This document shows, one piece after another, positions 28,101 to 39,000 of a stretch of 64,000 bases of DNA (positions are counted from its first letter, which is position 1; every line of letters starts with the position of its first letter). This stretch comes from Osedax fenrisi. Lineage: Eukaryota > Annelida > Polychaeta > Sabellida > Siboglinidae. A model generated the notes under the pieces. It was not told the origin of the DNA and did not search any database. It saw only the letters and a program-made list of their open reading frames with translations. Both the position numbers and the translations under genes were made by a program. Location of the stretch: NCBI GenBank assembly GCA_964019155.1, contig OZ025240.1, forward strand, positions 78,297,181-78,361,180. The letters are read 5' to 3'.

Positions 28101-31100
28101 TTCTCAGTATATTGATTTTATGAATGTTGCTTTACTCAAAATTCCGGAACTTTTTTTCAATTCTATAAAAATTACTATAATTTTCAGTATATTTAGAAAA
28201 CATTCAAATGTATAATACAATTGTCTCAAAAAAAAATATAATCTAATAATACAAATTTTATTTCTGTTTTTCTTCATATTTTTTTTTTTTGAATTACTCC
28301 TATTATAAAACAAATGTATATAATAAAAAAAAAAGACAATCATATTATAGAATGAAGTATTATTATTACAAATGCGAAAAAATTATGTAAAAATATTTCA
28401 AGTTGGAGTTTTTAAAACTAGTCATTTTCGTATCTATTTACATGTAAGCCCACGAACGTAGTGCTTCCCCTTAAGGTAATGATTACATTTTACTATTTAC
28501 TATTGAATTGAATACTATTTGAATATATTAATAAAATAATGAATGAAAGTAATTTTTATTTTAAATAAAATATAATAATAATAAACCAACAATTGCATGG
28601 CAATATATTATTAATAGTTGAATTTGAAATCATAAATCTCTATTAAATACACTACTTTTTGCACTTAAATTCATTAAAGTAGGAATTATGAATGAATATA
28701 TTTTGCTTGCAAAATTCATAACATTTTCATCCTCTGCATCACTTAATCTTCTCCCGAGATATCTTGAATCAAGTTTATTGGCAAGTAGATGGTATGGAGT
28801 TATCACTTGATTATATCTATTTTTGATAAATTAATTTGCTCTTCACTAGCAATAATTCATTAAAATTTAAAAAAATTTAAACATCACTAATTTTTGTTTT
28901 ATCATTTTGTAACTCATCCTTTACAGAAATGGGTTTAATTATACTTTGTACATTATTTTTATAAAGTTACCCCATATTGGATTGGTTAATCTTTGCATAA
29001 TTTAATATTAATACGTCTATTTGAAATATAATTTTTGAATGAGTGTTTATAAACATATATTTTATTTTAGATCATTTTATTTATCATAATAGAACATCTT
29101 TTTTTTTATTATTAATAATTAATAATTTATTATTATAATAGTTTCTCTTTGATGATAGTAATTTTTTTAAATTATACAAATTTTAAATTATATATATAAT
29201 AAAAATCAAAGATTATTTTTTTTTAAATTACAATAATCAAAGAGAAACTATTATAATAATAAATTATTAATCATATATAATAATAAAAAAAGATGTTCTA
29301 TTATGATAAATATTATTTATTAAATAATCTTTATCTTCAAACAGAGTTGATATATATAAAAGAAAATATATATAAATTATATTTATTAAATATATATTTA
29401 TAAAACTCTTATTAACCCTCTTAATCCCAAAAGGCATTAATCGCATATTAAAGGGGTTTCACACCAACTCGAACGCAATTATTAACTCTAATTATTAGAG
29501 GTTAAAGTTTAATTATATTATTTAAATCTCCGTAAAAGGGGTTTTACACCTAATTATTAGAGTTAATAATTGTGATCGAGTTGGTGTGAAAACCCTTTAC
29601 AGATAAGCATTTATTTTAAATATTATTTCGCCTCCATTCACTGTGTACCTAATGTACTACTACTACCACGTGTACTCCGCAGACGTTCGAGCAGTTTGAA
29701 TACGACGGATGTGACAACTGTGAGTCATTCCTACGTCTACGCAAGAACAGAGATGCTGTCTACGAGTGTACCAGTACCAGTTACACAGGGTTTGTATAGC
29801 TACCAGTAGCAAGTTACACAGGGTTTATATAGCTACCAGTACAAGATATACTGGTTTTATATAGATATCAGTAGCAAGTCGATTCCCCTATTAAGGGAAA
29901 ACACAATATTGATTATTATGAATGTTAGTAATCTCGAACGACTTATTTAGTAATTTCGTAGATTTTTTAAGTAATTTCAAATGACTTATTAAATTAAGTT
30001 TATTTCATAATTATTCACATATTTATAATTTCATTATTAAATATTGATTCTAAATATTCTAGACATTTAAAGAAATTAAGAAAACATTATTATCAAATTT
30101 ATGTACAATAAAATAAACAAAATTTAATAAATCGTAAGAGATTACTGGCTATCATTATTATTAGTATATAATTAAATTATATTAATCAAGTAATAATTAA
30201 TTGTAATGTATAGAACAGTACTAATTATGATTTAATATACGTTTGAATCAAATTAATTTTAATGAATCAACTTGTATTCTAATTATCTACTATCAATGAA
30301 ATACTTGCTGAGATCTGAAATACTTGCTATTGCGAGTAATATACTATGAATGCTAAATACTATTAGTAAATAGCCTTTTTAATAGCTATGCATAAAATGA
30401 GATTAATAGCCATACTAGAAGGAAATATATTACAGATAACATCATTTTTAAATATATTTTAAATGGATATTGTATCATTTAGAATTTATTAATATTAACA
30501 ATATATTAATATAATTTTTCTTATTAGTCGCATTATTTTATTATATTTTAATATTGTTAATTTCATCATTAAAGTGGCGTTTTTATCATAAAATAATAAG
30601 TATTTTAATTTAATTATGGTCGATATATGGAAGCATTCATATCATTCTATAAATAAGTATTGAGGCAAACCATACTCTATTTAGAATTATAAATATATAT
30701 TATATTAATATAGATAATTTACAATTATCTATTTAAAAACGACCATACTTACAAATGAAATCATGATTAATACACATACTTAATGAATGATGTTGATGTT
30801 AATACCACTACTATTCACCAGGGTTGTAGCCATGATGTCGCCTAATGACAGCTGGGTATCACGCTGGCAGAGAATAAGTAAGTCACCCCACCACCCCTGT
30901 TATGTTATATATGTTTTATACATCACCCCACTATGTAAACGAATATAATGGGCTATTCCATATTGTATGTCGAACTATATATCGAACAACTATTATATAA
31001 TATGTTTACTGTCCTGCGATATATAGTTCGACGCACGCATTACATGTGTTGCTGACTGCGTGCACCTAAGGAATCATTGTCCTGATTGGCCCACGTGATT

Positions 31101-31369
31101 ACCTCGCCACGCGATGCATTGCATTCAAATGATACTTTTACGTCTGGCCTAAGAAACGCAACACGCACGGCCCATGCCCCCTAATAAATATGACCAACAC
31201 CTAAACCAGCTTATTCTTACCAACATAACGACCCCCACCCCAATCAGCGCAGTACATTAATTCACTACATGTTATCACGTCTACAGATAGATTTACGCCC
31301 GGGATATATGCGATGTCAGTTATTGGGAGACTTCCGCCGGGTTATTATTCATTGCTATTGATTATTTAA
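16177..31369 (+). CDS. SUPT4H1: Transcription elongation factor SPT4
   Basis: Small zinc-finger subunit of DSIF, which binds SPT5 and controls RNA polymerase II pausing and elongation in the nucleus. Exons are 16177-16245, 29683-29789, 30822-30877 and 31287-31369, with matching phases. The product starts MTLNVIPKDKRNLRACLLC and continues TFEQFEYDGCDNCESF. The four zinc ligands are C16, C19, C33 and C36. Next come the family motifs MMSPNDSWVSRWQRI and PGIYAMSVIGRLPPG. Reading on from RLPPG gives YYSLLLII and a stop, for 104 aa against about 117 in human, so the usual basic C-terminal helix is absent. Either the last exon was missed (a possible donor G|GTTATT lies at 31340) or the tail has diverged. 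Intron 1 is 13.4 kb and repeat-filled. A polyadenylation motif follows the stop. Confidence 0.88.
17040..17850. repeat. CA/TA satellite-like block with repeated 45-bp core
   Basis: At least three units share a core of the form taatgcatgttata..ctaaatttactatattaattgaactaatataatcta, each followed by a TA array and a CA-rich array (around 17310, 17500 and 17740). The right arm of the large inverted repeat carries the opposite-strand versions near 23460, 23785 and 24075. No coding function is implied by the long cysteine/valine-rich open frames that such arrays create. Confidence 0.75.
18230..19160. repeat. Low-complexity ATT/AAT block
   Basis: Nearly a kilobase composed almost only of taa, tta, att and aat steps without a fixed repeat length. 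The partner region in the right arm (about 22380-22660) is much shorter. Confidence 0.85.
19660..20345 (+). mobile_element. Decayed LINE reverse transcriptase 3' part (CR1/L2-like)
   Basis: Read on the plus strand, one frame gives NLGVIFDNTFSF, then a region with HITKLLNYQLRSL, STTTIIDSAYILPLFEYQN and KLQILQNYLARCIFK. These match the typical C-terminal part of CR1/L2/Rex-type LINE reverse transcriptases: LGVxFD, an LRxIR-type helix, the xLPxxEYxN turn and KLQxxQNxxAR. Several stops interrupt it. It ends near 20345 with the short repeated tail atgtaatgtaatgta, like the microsatellite 3' ends of this group. It lies in the spacer of the large inverted repeat. Confidence 0.75.
20346..22339. other. 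Unassigned AT-rich spacer of the giant inverted repeat
   Basis: The stretch begins with a copy of a sequence also present at 19460-19630 (tctgagttagcg with the tttctgagatata environment) in direct orientation. The rest is AT-rich and noncoding. No open frame in it resembles a known family. Confidence 0.5.
22340..25566. repeat. Right arm of giant imperfect inverted repeat
   Basis: This is the reverse-complement partner of 16284-19626. Clear paired landmarks are aataagtattaaataataaa (22674), tatcactttgatccagatga (22931), acaaacggcggcctgcttcg (24438), ggccccgcccacc (25490) and aatgtgccatgaatgggtag (25532). TA and TG arrays between landmarks differ in length from the left arm. Confidence 0.75.
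24798..24871. repeat. 30-bp-arm perfect hairpin
   Basis: The sequence beginning ttgatgagtgatttcctttt is followed, after a short cgcata-type spacer of repeated atatgc steps, by its exact reverse complement ending aaaaggaaatcactcatcaa. The arms are about 30 bp. A further partial copy of the right side follows (24870-24900). Such a hairpin may be a foldback insertion. Confidence 0.8.
25674..25777. mobile_element. Short foldback element, 104 bp
   Basis: The left arm starts cagactaaaggcgccaaaaa and the right arm ends with its near reverse complement tttttggcacctctagtctg; pairing continues over about 40 bp to ttattc/gaataa. The loop holds gcgcgctctccg. It is noncoding and has no obvious target duplication. 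Confidence 0.7.
25874..26150. repeat. Dispersed 'ggcggcctgcttcgag' repeat pair
   Basis: The motif ggcggcctgcttcgaga at 25874 returns as ggcggcttacttcgaga at 26130 in the same orientation. The same motif occurs inside both arms of the giant inverted repeat (16637 inverted; 24443). Between the two copies lies tgcattatatctccaggtga, a variant of the dispersed motif found at 15257, 24907 and 39757. Confidence 0.6.
26417..27280. mobile_element. Nonautonomous hAT-like element with 8-bp target duplication
   Basis: The element begins CAGTGATGGGCACCGATCC and ends ATGCCCATCACTG, with a perfect 12-bp terminal inverted repeat. It is flanked by the octamer ATTATATG at 26409-26416 and 27281-27288. CAGTGATGGGCA-type ends and 8-bp duplications are typical of the hAT superfamily. 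Both subterminal regions carry dense cccgatcc repeats on both strands, likely transposase-binding sites. A third end-like copy (caatgatgggcaccgat) is internal at 27116, suggesting one element inside or fused to another. There is no transposase frame in the 864 bp. Confidence 0.85.
27970..28474. mobile_element. TTAA-flanked piggyBac-like MITE, 505 bp
   Basis: The element starts ttaaggggaagcacta and ends tagtgcttccccttaa, a perfect 16-bp inverted repeat that includes TTAA at each end. It has the same architecture as the element at 11364-11967 (ttaagggg… start). The AT-rich interior has no transposase. It lies in SPT4 intron 1. Confidence 0.78.
29079..29311. mobile_element. Palindromic foldback element
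   Basis: The left arm runs from atttatcataatagaacatc to tagtttctctttgat and is repeated as reverse complement from atcaaagagaaacta to gatgttctattatgataaat. The arms are about 85-90 bp around an AT-rich loop. Nearly the whole element can fold on itself, and it encodes nothing. Confidence 0.8.
29449..29599. mobile_element. Foldback MITE just upstream of SPT4 exon 2
   Basis: The left end ttaaaggggtttcacaccaa pairs with the right end ttggtgtgaaaaccctttac. The inner parts (attattaactctaattatta and the reverse) also pair, giving nested inverted repeats. It ends about 85 bp before the exon 2 acceptor at 29682. Confidence 0.7.
30969..31032. repeat. Inverted repeat in SPT4 intron 3
   Basis: The sequence gtcgaactatatatcg (30969-30984) is matched by its exact reverse complement cgatatatagttcgac (31017-31032), leaving a 32-base loop. 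Confidence 0.8.
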
Positions 31370-31402
31370 GCAAATATATTGTCGAAAGTGTAAATATTTT
31401 CT

Positions 31403-31408
31403 AATAAA
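31403..31408 (+). promoter_or_regulatory. SPT4 polyadenylation signal AATAAA
   Basis: AATAAA lies 34 bases after the stop codon read at 31367-31369, with a second aataaa just after. This supports the 3' end of SPT4 being here, although hexamers of this kind are frequent by chance in AT-rich DNA. Confidence 0.45.
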
Positions 31409-33033
31409 ATAATAAATATAATACGAAATTAAAACGTACATATAGGTACACTTATCTCTGTATTCTTTCTGCATACAACTTTTCTATTGTACATTAAGAG
31501 TAATGCTTATTTTTAATTGCAACATTGTATATTAATAGATATGGTGATTACATTATTTTTGTAATTGTTTGTTTTTGTACAATATTAGGATAGCGTTTTA
31601 TGTTTAAATAAATGTATAAAAAATAGTAGAAAGGGTATAAATTATGAAAATAAATTAATCTCGAATGACTCACATTAAAAGTGGCGATACATAATGTTAC
31701 CTATGTGTATGCATATCATTTTTTATTTAATTTGTAGGTTTATCCGTCTGGTGTCAACATTTACATGTGAAAAGATAGGGAAATTAGTATTACATTATAT
31801 AAATGTGTATTTTCCATGGAAATAATTAAGATAAACCATTATATTTGTAGAATGACTGTAATATGTAGTTTGTATGATTTAGATTATTTATTAATAACTA
31901 TTAATATAATTATAGAAAATATTTTTTTTTAAATTAGCTTATTTTAATATAATAGTATACAAATTAAATTAAATTATGTATTAAAAAAAAATTATTAACT
32001 TCATATACGGAAACTAAATGAGATTAATTATAATTATGTAAAAAAAATACAAAAAAACTATGTCATATTTATTTTTTGTAATAAATTTATCCACATGATA
32101 TAATTAAACATGTTTTTATTATATATTTAAAACAATATTATTTCAAAAAAATAATCTAATGGATAAATTATATATTACAAACGTTCTAAAAAATAATGAA
32201 TGTACCTTAATTATTTCTATCGTAAATACACATGTAATTTCCATATATTTTCCATATATTTTCCAATGCAAATTGTTGACACCTAAACAATGATGGGTTA
32301 TAAACTTCATAATTAACAAAAGTAGTAGGATATACATACACACAGGTACCTTCTTATGATGTTACAACAATATCCATGATGGACACATTATCTATCATCA
32401 CTCTTATTGTTCTCTCTTATCTACTATCTATTTCTCATATATTTCTAGATATATCTTTATATATATATATGTAATTATGAAATTATTAATGTTTATAATA
32501 GTTTATTAATAATAATAGTAATTAGTAATTCAATATTTGTTAGTAAATTATAGATTGTGTGTCAGTATTTATATTATGCTGACAAATTATATTTCTATTG
32601 AAGTATATTATAATAAGTTAGTAATAGTTAGTAATTGTTATATTGGTGTATGATATATATTATTGATTAAATATTACTTTTAAATTATTATTATTCATAT
32701 CTTTAGATATCAAATATTATTTTTGTTAGACTTTTAATTTGTTATTGATAAAATTATAATATCATATATTTAATCTATGATGGCAATATTTAAGTAAATA
32801 TTAAATTTATCACAATATTTTTCATATATATATATATATTGTTATCTTAGTATATTGTTTGATAATAAAATCTATTCACAACAGGAATTATACGAGATTT
32901 GAAAATACAGGGCGTGGCGTATAGGTCCAGGGATACCTGTACGAAATAAATAATAATTTTATATTAAATGATAACGTCTTTGTTTTTATAGTTTTTAATA
33001 ATAAATAAAAAAATAAATAATTCAGAGTTTACA
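31409..33033. other. Intergenic region between convergent SPT4 and PTGES2
   Basis: AT-rich sequence with no recognisable gene. I searched it for a further SPT4 exon encoding the usual basic tail after RLPPG and found none that fits. Confidence 0.55.
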
Positions 33034-36000
33034 TTATGCAATAGAAATTCTTCTGGCACCTTCTTTATTGTTCACAGCAGTCTGCATTCTTGAGTACCAT
33101 TTCATGATCTTTGTATTCTCTCGCATGTCTTTGAATGCCTCGCAACCTTCCATGCAGAACAGAGTTCCGTACACAGACTGGCATAGGGAAATTATGTTTA
33201 TAACGTATATAAATTTACAAAATATATAAAATAAATTATCTTATTATTTTGAACTATTTTGTAATTTATTTATAATATATATATGTTTTTATATAAAAAA
33301 TACCAAAGCCCAAGGTACACGGTCGCCTATTAAGAATATTTAAATTGTAATATATCACTTGACCTAATGAATAGGAAACATGAGTATTTAATTATATCAT
33401 AGATGTTAATAGAAACCAGATAAAATTAATATTAAAATTATATTATTATTTTATGTATTTATCACACTAGAAATATCAAATGTATACATACATTTATAAT
33501 AATAGTATTATTTAGACATAAGAGCATTATTAATTTATCAAACATTTAATAGTCATATTTTTTGTTATAATAAAATCTCTTTTTTATAATAGTAATAATT
33601 CACAACAAATTTAAGCAATACAATTGTTACCACGTTTTTGATTATAAATGTTGTTTTAATACAAATTAAAATATTAATTATATTATAGAATTTAATAAGC
33701 TTTCCAGTGATACTAATTTTATTATAATAGCATTAATAACAAATATTATTATCATAGCTATTAGTTGATAATTATACAAAATGTCACCCTGTAATTTTTA
33801 ACTCTATACTCTATTTATACTTATGCATATAATTATATATATATATTATAAAACATTATTTTAAATATTTAACATTATATGAATCTAAAAGTAATTATTG
33901 TATCTAATAATGATTATAAATGTACTAGTGTAGTCTAGGCTAAGGCTTCCCCCCCCCCGCGGGGAAACACTGCCTATTGTGCAGAGTACACATGTAAATA
34001 GATACAAAAACCACCAGTTTTTAAATTATCCAGCAAGTAATTATAGGTTTAATTGTGAAATATATGATAAATTTAAATTAATTGTATATAAATAACAAAG
34101 ACCATAAATAAGACCATTAATACAATGTATCTCTGGCTTTCTTAATACTTTTAATTTCAAGTATTTAGATCATCACGAATATAGTTATTTCTATACAAAT
34201 ATTGATAATAAATAGTTAAAAGTTTCAGTTACCCTCAAATACTATTAATATTTGCACTAGTGATATGGGGGTTTATGATTGTAATCTTCACTCTTGTAAT
34301 GCATATAATATTTAGTATTAAATGGTTAATAAATATGTAGTAATAATTCCAATAAAATCAGACTTCATTATAACATCTAATGTATTCCGTTAATAATGAA
34401 TAGTGATCACATTTTAATGAATATATTAACTATATCATATTATTCAAACGTATGTGAAATACAAGTTAGAATAAACAACTCATTATTACAGATTTATATA
34501 CACAAAACTCAAGTTAGTATGCTAGTTGTTAACTTAATTACAAATAAATTGTTTTTATGTATATATACATATATATATATACATTTTTTTATATATAATT
34601 AATTCATATAATAAAAAATGTTAATTTGTTTTTTTTAGGAATAATAATGTAGATAAATTGATAAGTTAAAACTATTTCTCTAGACATTATAATTATAATA
34701 ACACATAATAATATAGTTTTTTTAAAATTAATAATAAAATAGTGAAACAAAAATATAGAATACACTATCACACACCATCTATTTAAAACTATACTTGATA
34801 ATACAACTTACTATAATAGTAATATATAAACATAGATTGTTAGTGTCAGACTATGAGGTTGTCACTAACGATATCAGCTAGATTAGGAGTATCCCCACCC
34901 ATGTACTTCTTATCTCCTAGAGCTGCCGTCCACTGGTTACAGGCTTCGTACAGTGAGTGTCTCACTTCACTCTTCAAGTTGTACCTGATTGTAGGTGTGT
35001 GTGTGGTATGGTAGGCAGTATTGGTCAACTAGTACATCTACACTCGCACTAGCACTATGTATACCATATGAATAGCACTCGCACCTTGTATCACATTTAA
35101 CATTATATTCGCACAATTCAGCCTCATTCAGCTCTTTCACTTTGTATCAAATAGCACTAGGAATGGCACTATATAGTGCTGCACTACCCGATACGAGGCT
35201 AGGTGTATAGACACTATTTGGATAGATATTTGAAGATAGATGACATAGAAAAATCTAAGGTGAGAAAGTTTTCATGAAATAATTTTTTATTAGATATAAA
35301 TGATTGAGAGTGATTGTAAAGTTACATCTAGAGAACATAAGACATTAATACAAGTAGATGAATCAGTGTCTAACTTTGACTTGAGTTTCTTGCCTAGTAG
35401 CCACATAGCGTAGGGGCCCAGTTTCATGATGAACCAGTACTGTCTGGGCTCGTTGATCTCTTCCCAGTTACCTGACTGTAACAACAAACTTCTATTAGAT
35501 ATGACAACTACTAATGCCTATATGTATTATATTATGGCGTTATATGCGTTGTCAATTTATATTATATATAAGTATTAATTAAACAAATTTCCGTAATATA
35601 GATGATGATGTATAGAATATATCGAGTTTTTTAGTAAAAAGCAATACTTTCTAATAGGATAGATATATATATATATGCTCTTTATAAATATGTTTAAATA
35701 TGTATGTTATATATATATAATGTATATATAATGTATATGTAAATTGTCTAAATAATATTTAATTTATATTAGTTGTATATGAATAAACTATATATATTTA
35801 TTTCTTAAAGTTTATAAACTAAAATAAATACCCACGTGACATATAAATACTAATTTAAAATATATTAATTGTATAACCATTCTTACATGATTAAACAATG
35901 AACATTTCTTTAAAAACTTCTTACTTATGAGAATATTGATTGCAGAGGTAATAACAAAGAATAATATCACAATCAGATGTTACATAACCGACATATATAT

Positions 36001-39000
36001 TACTATAGAGTGACTGTGATGTATGACTTCTCTTAGAGACATGGGTTATAAAGCCCACCTCCCCGAGGGTATCAGCCATTCCGTACCAACAGAAAGTCAA
36101 TCCGTACCATATATATACGTCAATAAGTGATTTGTTGTGGTACGAAATGATTTACATTCCCCCCTGATGGTGGCGCGCGTCAAATGACCTTGGCAAACTG
36201 TTCAATGGATGACCTTGCCTCATCGACGGTACGGTACAGATTCGGGGAGATCACGTGAATCAGGACGTCATCGTTCCACATGCGCCACTTCCTCTCATCA
36301 CTAAAAGTGGGCGTGGTTAACATGGTTGTAATATGCTATTAATATCGAAAAGGGGGCGTGCTTATAATCGCTGTAATAAGCTTTTTGTAATCGAAAAGGG
36401 GGAGAGGTTACAATGTCTGTAATAATCTATTATTATCGAAAAGGGGGCGTGGTTATGAGTCATAACTTATGAAGTTTGTAATTAGCTATTGTTATCGAAC
36501 AGGGGCATCATTACACACACTAAACTGTGTACGTGGTTAGAAGCGTATTAACCTAAGAGTCAGCTAAACGGGGTGTCAATACGTGAATTACTATTGTTAC
36601 GTCGTTAGGGACAAACTTATTGGATTTAGACTCCTTTACGTCGATAGACTTCTCTCCGTGCATCACAAAGTACTTGTTGGGGAACTCGAATGAAACCTAC
36701 AAGTGTGTGTGTGTGTTAACTGGTAATAAAGGTACACTACATTCGTTATATACTACTATCATGTTGCATTATATATATGTGTATTAGATATATAGATTTA
36801 TTAATAATATTAATTTTAATATTATACAATTCTGGTTAATTAGGTTGAACAATGATAAGGATATATCTAATACGTACACATATTAGATATAGATAACTTA
36901 TATAAACTAAATCATAATGTAATAAGAGATATTATAAGTGCAATAATCACATCAACATTCATTAACGGAAATATCACCCCATACATGTAGTCAGCATCAT
37001 TAGTATCTGCCAGCTTAACTCGGTTAGTAATAGCCTACTTTAATATTAGTGGCATAATCACTGAATTACTTTCAGAATCTGATTCAATGTATTATAAATA
37101 GCCTCGTTTAATTAGAATATTCAATTAAACCTTCACAAATAATTATTATATTGAAATAATATATCGGTATAATGAAATACCAACTTATAATACATATTAA
37201 TCATATATAATGTATGTTTAGTTCATATACAAATTATCAACTTTTGTTTGACATATCGAGACATAACGCTTTACACATTTTTGCCAGAATGAGTAATCTG
37301 TTGACATATTTATAGAGTAAAATCTCTGTGTATGAGGTATCATTTTCTAACTAAACTGTGAAATGTCCGTATATCATATATACTATATAACTACCTTGTA
37401 TATTATAAAGGCACCATTACTTATTTATAAATATATAATTTGAGTATGAGGATTCACTAGCATATGTATGCAATATAATCATTCATTTGATAATGTATTA
37501 CAAAATAAATTCGACATCAATTATTTTAAACGCGTTAACTTTAAATTATAAAATTCTGGTAAATATTAATTTGAATGATGTGAATATATCTATAAATAAA
37601 TATATTAGATATAGATAGCTTATATCATAATATATACATTATGTGACGTTACCTTTCCATTCTTATCTTTAGTTTCGATGGTCGGGTAGAATGATATCAC
37701 GCGCTCTATGTTCTGTGAAGGATCTCTGAGGTATGTCTCCAGAAGAGAAAGGCTCATCGTAGAATCTCCAAGTTCCTGACCGATAGTTGTCAATAAACAT
37801 TCTATTAGATATCAACTATAGATAATATCTATTAGATATATACTATACAGTATATATACATTATAGATATATACTATACGTCATGTGGTTAATGATGCCT
37901 CCTGAATATTTATATTAACTATTGATTATTACTTTAATATTATACATCGTGAATATGCTTGAAATCAGTTAGATGAAATACGAAAACAAACCACATTTAA
38001 TATTCAATAAATTATGAAACAGGTCACAGTAAAATTGAACAAGTCACATATATTTATAAGAGATACATTAGATATAATGCATGCTATTCTGCAATATTAT
38101 ACATGCTAATTCTAATTATGATATTAGGCGCTACACTTTATAATAGTTAGGTGAATACACGAGTGTATGGATGACAACAAAAGGTGATATGATATATTGT
38201 GAAGTCCTCGGAGGAAAAATCATATTATTATAAACTAGAAAACTAACAGAAAACAAACAAAAATTCTTCTAATAAATAATATTATTATTATTATTATATT
38301 ATCATCGTACGACATCGTCTAATACTCATCGGCTAGTATCACCACCTACCATGTATCCGTTAGGTCCCGCCCCTTCGAGAACTAGCAGCGGAACTTTCCG
38401 GTAGGACGACCACTTCAGCTGTGTGCGACCGAGCGTGTCCACTTCTATTACGTCGTACTCTATACCGTAGTAGTTCAGCATGGATCTCACCTGCGATGGG
38501 GGTGTGGTTACTGGATGTGGGAGGATCAGGAGGAGGTGTGTTTAGAAGTGGAGGGGGTGTGTTTAGAAGTGGAAGGGGTGTCCTTTAGTAGTGAGAGGGG
38601 TGTATTTAGTAATAGTAGAGTGTATTTAATAACGGGGTTATGTTTGTGGACGGGTTTGTAGTAGGATCATACTCGATCCCTCGAGTGAGTTATATTAGTA
38701 GTTTTATAAGTAGTAGTAGTTACCATAATTAATTATCTATGCATTTTTATTAAAGTATTAAAGTATTATAATTAAAGTATTCTTGCAGAAATACCAATAT
38801 AAGATTTAGTGCTAAAACCCACATTATATTATGGTATAAAGACGGTTATATCTGTAGAGTATTTAATACTGTTATACATGCGTCACCATAGTAACAATAA
38901 GATGTAAACACACAAGTGTAGTACTACTCTGTAATCGTTGGTAATAGCACATGCCACATCTTATTTATAATTCAGGATTACTAATAGTTTCGTATTGTGT

